From JARYMI01 sp037444845 (GTDB taxonomy: Bacteria; Acidobacteriota; Aminicenantia; Aminicenantales; UBA8522): a DNA stretch of 23,396 nucleotides. The position numbers were made by a program, and so were the translations under genes. Where the stretch lies: the NCBI GenBank assembly GCA_037444845.1, contig JBBILQ010000045.1:1-23396 (forward strand). Reading direction: 5' to 3'. Under the pieces are notes generated by a model. The model searched no databases. It was not told where the DNA came from and worked only from the letters and a program-made list of their open reading frames with translations. This document shows, in pieces, positions 20,179 through 23,396 of the stretch; position 1 is the stretch's first letter; every line of letters starts with the position of its first letter.

Positions 20179-20720
20179 TGGCCGACGAAAGAAAAAGGGC
20201 CAGGCGAGTCAAAATGATTATCATGGACGTGGACGGGACCTTGACTGACGGGACTCTCATCGTCTTGCCCGATGGCGAGGAAGTTAAGTCCTATAACGTC
20301 AAGGACGGGCTCGGCATCCTGCTCGCGCATCTGGCCGGCATTAAGACCGGAATAATCACCGGCAAAACTTCGCGGGCGCTGGAGACCAGGGCAGCGCGAC
20401 TTGGCATCGGCGAGCTTCATCAAGGCATATTAGACAAAAAGCGAGTGTTAGAAGGAATCCTCGAGAAACACGGGTTAAACGTCGCGGAGGTCGCCTACAT
20501 CGGAGATGACCTCGGCGACCTCGAGGTGATCAAGTCGGTGGGGTTTGCTGCTGCCGTGGCCGACGCCCATCCCCTGGTCAAACAGAACAGCCATTTCATC
20601 TGCCGGCAGGAGGGCGGCAAGGGCGCGGTAAGAGAATTTATTGAGTTCATCTTAGAGTCCCAGAAAAAATGGAGCCAGGTCGAAGAAAAAGTCAAAGACC
20701 TGTTCAACTCGAAAGCCTGA
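20178..20720 (+). CDS. kdsC: KDO 8-phosphate phosphatase (HAD family)
   Basis: The product is 180 residues from the ATG at 20178, preferred over an in-frame GTG at 20157 inside kdsD because it has GGAGA upstream and gives a TGATG coupling. HAD motif 1 is 'DVDGTLTDG' with nucleophile D17 and acid/base D19. Motif 2 and neighbours are 'GIITGKTSRALETRA'; motif 4 is 'YIGDDLGDL'. The short C0-type cap is typical of KdsC tetramers. It removes the phosphate from KDO 8-phosphate to give KDO for KdsB. The common GRSS after motif 2 reads GKTS here. A 51-bp gap with a weak GACGGA/TCCGTC hairpin follows before the mutase gene. Confidence 0.95.
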   Translation: MADERKRARRVKMIIMDVDGTLTDGTLIVLPDGEEVKSYNVKDGLGILLAHLAGIKTGIITGKTSRALETRAARLGIGELHQGILDKKRVLEGILEKHGLNVAEVAYIGDDLGDLEVIKSVGFAAAVADAHPLVKQNSHFICRQEGGKGAVREFIEFILESQKKWSQVEEKVKDLFNSKA

Positions 20721-20771
20721 GCAACCCGGGACGGAAAAAGCGCTGATCCGTCGGCGCAGGGAGGGAAGGAC

Positions 20772-22142
20772 ATGAAGATCAACCCCAAAATTTTCCGGGA
20801 ATACGATATCCGAGGCATCGTCGATAAGGACCTGACCCTGGAATTCGTCGAGTTTCTCGGAGAGGGCCTCGGGACGTACTTCAGGGAGCACGAGAAAAGG
20901 GACGTGGCCCTGGGAAGAGACTGCCGGCTGAGCTCGCCTGTTTTCGCGGAAGCCATCACCAGGGCGCTTCTTCGAACAGGCTGCAGCGTCGTTGACCTGG
21001 GGATTATTCCCACGCCGCTTCTTTATTTTGCTGTTTTTCATAAAAAGCATGAGGCAGCGGTCATGATCACAGGATCGCACAACCCGCCTGAGTACAACGG
21101 GTTCAAGATGATGGTGGGCGAAGAAACGTTGCACGGCGAGACCATTCAGGACATCTACGCTCTGCTCAGGGATAAGAAAATTGTCAGGGATAAGCCTGGG
21201 GAAAAATCAGCCTACACCATCATCCCCGAGTATGAAGAGTACCTGCTGAAGGACATCAGGCTGGAGAAAAAACTCAAGGTCGTCCTGGACGCCGGAAACG
21301 GCACAGCCGGTTTCGTCGCCGCGCCGGTTTTCAAGAAGTTAGGCTGCGATGTCGTGGAACTCTACTGCGAGCCTGATGGCCGTTTCCCCAATCACCACCC
21401 GGACCCCACCCTTCCTGAGGCCATGGAAGAGCTCGTTGTCAGAGTCAAAGAGGAAAAAGCGGATTTTGGGATTGGCTATGACGGGGACGGCGACAGGCTG
21501 GGCGTCGTCGACGACCGGGGTCAGCTTCTCTGGGGTGACCAGTTGATGATCGTCTTCTCCCGGGATATCTTGCCTCATCACCCGGGAGCGGCCGTCATTT
21601 CTGAGGTCAAGGCATCAAAGCTCCTGTATGAGGAGATTGCGAGGCTGGGCGGCCGCCCGATCATGTGGAAAACAGGCCACTCGCTGATCAAGAAAAAGAT
21701 CAGGGAAGAAAAGGCTTTGCTCGCCGGCGAGATGAGCGGCCACATCTTTTTTGCCGACCGGTACTACGGGTTTGACGACGCCATCTATGCATCGGCGAGG
21801 CTGGCTGAAATCCTCAGCCGTTCGGATAAAAAGCTCTCTGGTGCGCTGTCCGACCTGCCCAGGACTTTCTACACGCCCGAGATCAGGATCTATGCCTCGG
21901 ACGAGGTTAAATTCAAGATCGTGGAAGAAGTCAAAAAAGAGTTAGCCTCAAAATATCCCGTGATCGACATCGACGGAGTCCGGGTGAACTACCCTAAGGG
22001 TTGGGCGCTGGTCAGGGCCTCAAACACCCAGGCTGTCCTGGTCCTGAGGTTCGAGGCCGAAACTCCAGAAGACCTTAAAGCCATCCGCTTTGAGGTGGAA
22101 AAGACTGTGGAAAAGGCAATCAAGGGGCTCGGAGACTCATGA
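20772..22142 (+). CDS. Phosphomannomutase/phosphoglucomutase (alpha-D-phosphohexomutase family)
   Basis: The product is 456 residues, full length. Four-domain phosphohexomutase signatures are all present: N-terminal 'FREYDIRGIV' (8-17), phosphoserine loop 'MITGSHNPPEYNGFK' with S102, metal loop 'DGDGDR' (237-242, Asp ligands 237, 239 and 241), sugar-specificity loop 'GEMSGH' (319-324) and phosphate-binding 'VRASNTQ' near the C-terminus. It most likely interconverts mannose 6-phosphate and mannose 1-phosphate (AlgC/ManB type), possibly also glucose phosphates. It overlaps by ATGA the guanylyltransferase that would use mannose 1-phosphate. Strong RBS GGGAGG precedes the ATG. Confidence 0.95.
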   Translation: MKINPKIFREYDIRGIVDKDLTLEFVEFLGEGLGTYFREHEKRDVALGRDCRLSSPVFAEAITRALLRTGCSVVDLGIIPTPLLYFAVFHKKHEAAVMITGSHNPPEYNGFKMMVGEETLHGETIQDIYALLRDKKIVRDKPGEKSAYTIIPEYEEYLLKDIRLEKKLKVVLDAGNGTAGFVAAPVFKKLGCDVVELYCEPDGRFPNHHPDPTLPEAMEELVVRVKEEKADFGIGYDGDGDRLGVVDDRGQLLWGDQLMIVFSRDILPHHPGAAVISEVKASKLLYEEIARLGGRPIMWKTGHSLIKKKIREEKALLAGEMSGHIFFADRYYGFDDAIYASARLAEILSRSDKKLSGALSDLPRTFYTPEIRIYASDEVKFKIVEEVKKELASKYPVIDIDGVRVNYPKGWALVRASNTQAVLVLRFEAETPEDLKAIRFEVEKTVEKAIKGLGDS

Positions 22143-23227
22143 GCGGGAAAAAGCATTTTTGCGTTGTCATCATGGCCGGTGGCCGGGGGACGAGGTTCTG
22201 GCCGCTTAGCCGCGAGAAGCGGCCCAAGCAGTTTTTGTCCATCACGAGCCGCAGGACGATGATTGAGGAGACCGTGGAGCGGCTGCTGCCGCTCGTGCCT
22301 TATCCCTCAATCTACACGATTTCTGATGGCGGACAGGCCAGGCTGATCAGGCGGCTGCTGCCCAGGCTGCCGGAAAGAAATGCCCTGGTCGAGCCTCAGG
22401 GAAAGAACACCGCGGCGTCTTTGATCCTGGCCACTGCCCGCGTTTATCTGAGAAACCCTGAGACTGTAGTCGCCGCCTTGTGCGCCGACCATCTTATTTC
22501 GGAGAGGGATGTTTTCCTGAGAAAGCTCGCTGCTTCGGCTGAGGCCGCGGCAAAGGAGGAAGCGATTGTCACCTTTGGCATTCCTCCCGCTTACCCCGCT
22601 ACAGGCTACGGCTACATCCAGGTCTCCCGGAAAAATCCCCTGAATTTTTGCGGCGAGCGATTCTACGCCGTGCGCAGGTTTAAAGAGAAGCCCGGGCTCG
22701 AGCAGGCCAGGGAATTCGTGGCCGACGGCAGGCATTTCTGGAATTCAGGGATGTTCATCTGGCGGGCGGACGTTTTCAGCCGGAAACTCGAGCGGTACGC
22801 GCCGGAATTCTATCCTTACTGGGAGAGAATCCTCCGCTCTCTGAAAAAGGATGACAGCCGGGAGATCAGGGCCGTCTTCAAGGATATCCCGGCTATGTCC
22901 ATCGATTGCGCTCTGATGGAGAAAGTCGAAGGGGTGCTCATGAACAGGGGAGATTTCGGCTGGTCTGACGTCGGGTCGTGGGCGTCGCTGGCCGAAATCT
23001 GGACCAGAGACGAAGCCAACAACGCGCTTCACGGCGACAGCCTGATCATCGATTCTTCGAGCTGTCTCCTCTACAGCCCGCGCCGGCTGACAGCTCTTGT
23101 CGGACTCAAGGATGTCATCGTCGTCGATACTAAAGACGCTCTCCTTGTCTGCCGGAGGGACCAGGACCAGCGGGTCAAGGACATCATCGAAGCGCTCAAG
23201 AAAAGAAACGCCAAAAAATACCTCTAA
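22139..23227 (+). CDS. manC: Mannose-1-phosphate guanylyltransferase (GDP-mannose pyrophosphorylase)
   Basis: The product is 362 residues. The N-terminal nucleotidyltransferase signature is 'IMAGGRGTRFWPLSREKRPKQFL' (11-33). Others are 'VEPQGKNTAASLILA', 'ALCADHLI' (metal-binding Asp), 'GYGYIQV', 'RRFKEKPGLEQA', 'FWNSGMFIWRADVF' and 'DFGWSDVGSWASL'. It makes GDP-mannose from GTP and mannose 1-phosphate for LPS or exopolysaccharide sugars. It is the single-domain form without the C-terminal phosphomannose isomerase domain of about 470-residue bifunctional ManC/AlgA enzymes. ATGA overlap with the mutase gene makes the two-step route clear. It is the last secure gene of the run; no clear terminator follows. 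Confidence 0.94.
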   Translation: MSGKKHFCVVIMAGGRGTRFWPLSREKRPKQFLSITSRRTMIEETVERLLPLVPYPSIYTISDGGQARLIRRLLPRLPERNALVEPQGKNTAASLILATARVYLRNPETVVAALCADHLISERDVFLRKLAASAEAAAKEEAIVTFGIPPAYPATGYGYIQVSRKNPLNFCGERFYAVRRFKEKPGLEQAREFVADGRHFWNSGMFIWRADVFSRKLERYAPEFYPYWERILRSLKKDDSREIRAVFKDIPAMSIDCALMEKVEGVLMNRGDFGWSDVGSWASLAEIWTRDEANNALHGDSLIIDSSSCLLYSPRRLTALVGLKDVIVVDTKDALLVCRRDQDQRVKDIIEALKKRNAKKYL

Positions 23228-23396
23228 ACAGCGCGCCTCCTTGTCCTTTCTCAATTCTGATATATCTGTTCCGCCAGACTTGCTGCGTGTAGACGGTGTT
23301 CTTATGCTCAAGTGTCTGACGTCAACTATTTTCCCCATTGCCCGAGGGCACAGAGAAGATGAGTTTTCCCGCTTCCTGGCTTTCCAAAGACAAGCA
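23228..23396. other. Window end without a secure gene; possible start of another plus-strand gene
   Basis: No terminator is evident after the guanylyltransferase stop. Two plus-strand frames run open to the window edge: from ATG 23304 (MLKCLTSTIFPIARG...) and from ATG 23359 (MSFPASWLSKDK...). Neither has a convincing SD or recognisable family, and only 12-31 codons are visible. A weak TTGCTG-17 bp-TATGCT pair (23280-23308) could be a promoter. I cannot decide which, if either, is real. Confidence 0.3.

Noticed and set aside
20721..20771. Terminator between kdsC and the mutase gene (GACGGA/TCCGTC hairpin)
   Set aside because: A 6-bp stem with an 11-nt loop and no T-run; continuous transcription is more likely.

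Overview
The window looks like a stretch of chromosome from an uncultured, probably anaerobic, diderm (Gram-negative) bacterium. The KDO (inner-core LPS sugar) pathway genes and YidC with a large periplasmic domain point to a diderm. A tungsten/molybdopterin aldehyde ferredoxin oxidoreductase (AOR) family enzyme points to anaerobic metabolism. The mixture (bactofilin with ParABS, CarD, AOR, KDO genes) would fit an Acidobacteriota/Aminicenantota-like lineage, but that placement is inference and weak. No rRNA, tRNA, CRISPR array or insertion sequence was seen.

Region 1 (1-2962) is accessory DNA. It starts inside the 3' end of an N6-adenine DNA methyltransferase gene. This is followed by a compact hairpin with the architecture of an integron attC site, a PD-(D/E)XK nuclease-like gene, and a second attC-like hairpin. 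The two hairpins have the same 13-nt loop and the same two extrahelical bases (G and A, 7 nt apart). The R'' box of the second hairpin is exactly complementary to the R' box at the left boundary of the nuclease gene, as expected for a cassette that was once circular. I read this as the distal end of an integron cassette array carrying restriction-modification or defence genes; any integrase would lie left of the window. It is followed by about 700 bp of degenerate sequence and by the C-terminal stump of a TldE/PmbA protease gene.

Region 2 (2976-7616) is a minus-strand group. carD (transcription regulator) has an excellent promoter that predicts a leaderless mRNA. It is followed by a CNNM/CBS (CorC/HlyC family) membrane protein and smpB. 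An AOR-family gene follows with its own promoter, coupled by TGATG to a 67-residue coiled-coil protein. A candidate bidirectional hairpin terminator separates this group from the TldE stump.

Region 3 (7719-23227) is a 17-gene plus-strand run that starts divergently from carD: rpmH-rnpA-yidD-yidC-jag-mnmE-mnmG-parA-parB-bactofilin-kdsB-pyrG-kdsA-kdsD-kdsC-phosphomannomutase-mannose-1-phosphate guanylyltransferase. Most joints overlap (ATGA or TGATG) or are separated by only a few bases. The first part is the classic origin-proximal block. A perfect 16-bp parS site lies in the last codons of mnmG, just before parA. The second part makes CMP-KDO, with CTP synthase embedded between the KDO genes, and then GDP-mannose. 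The last 169 bp hold no confidently identified gene.
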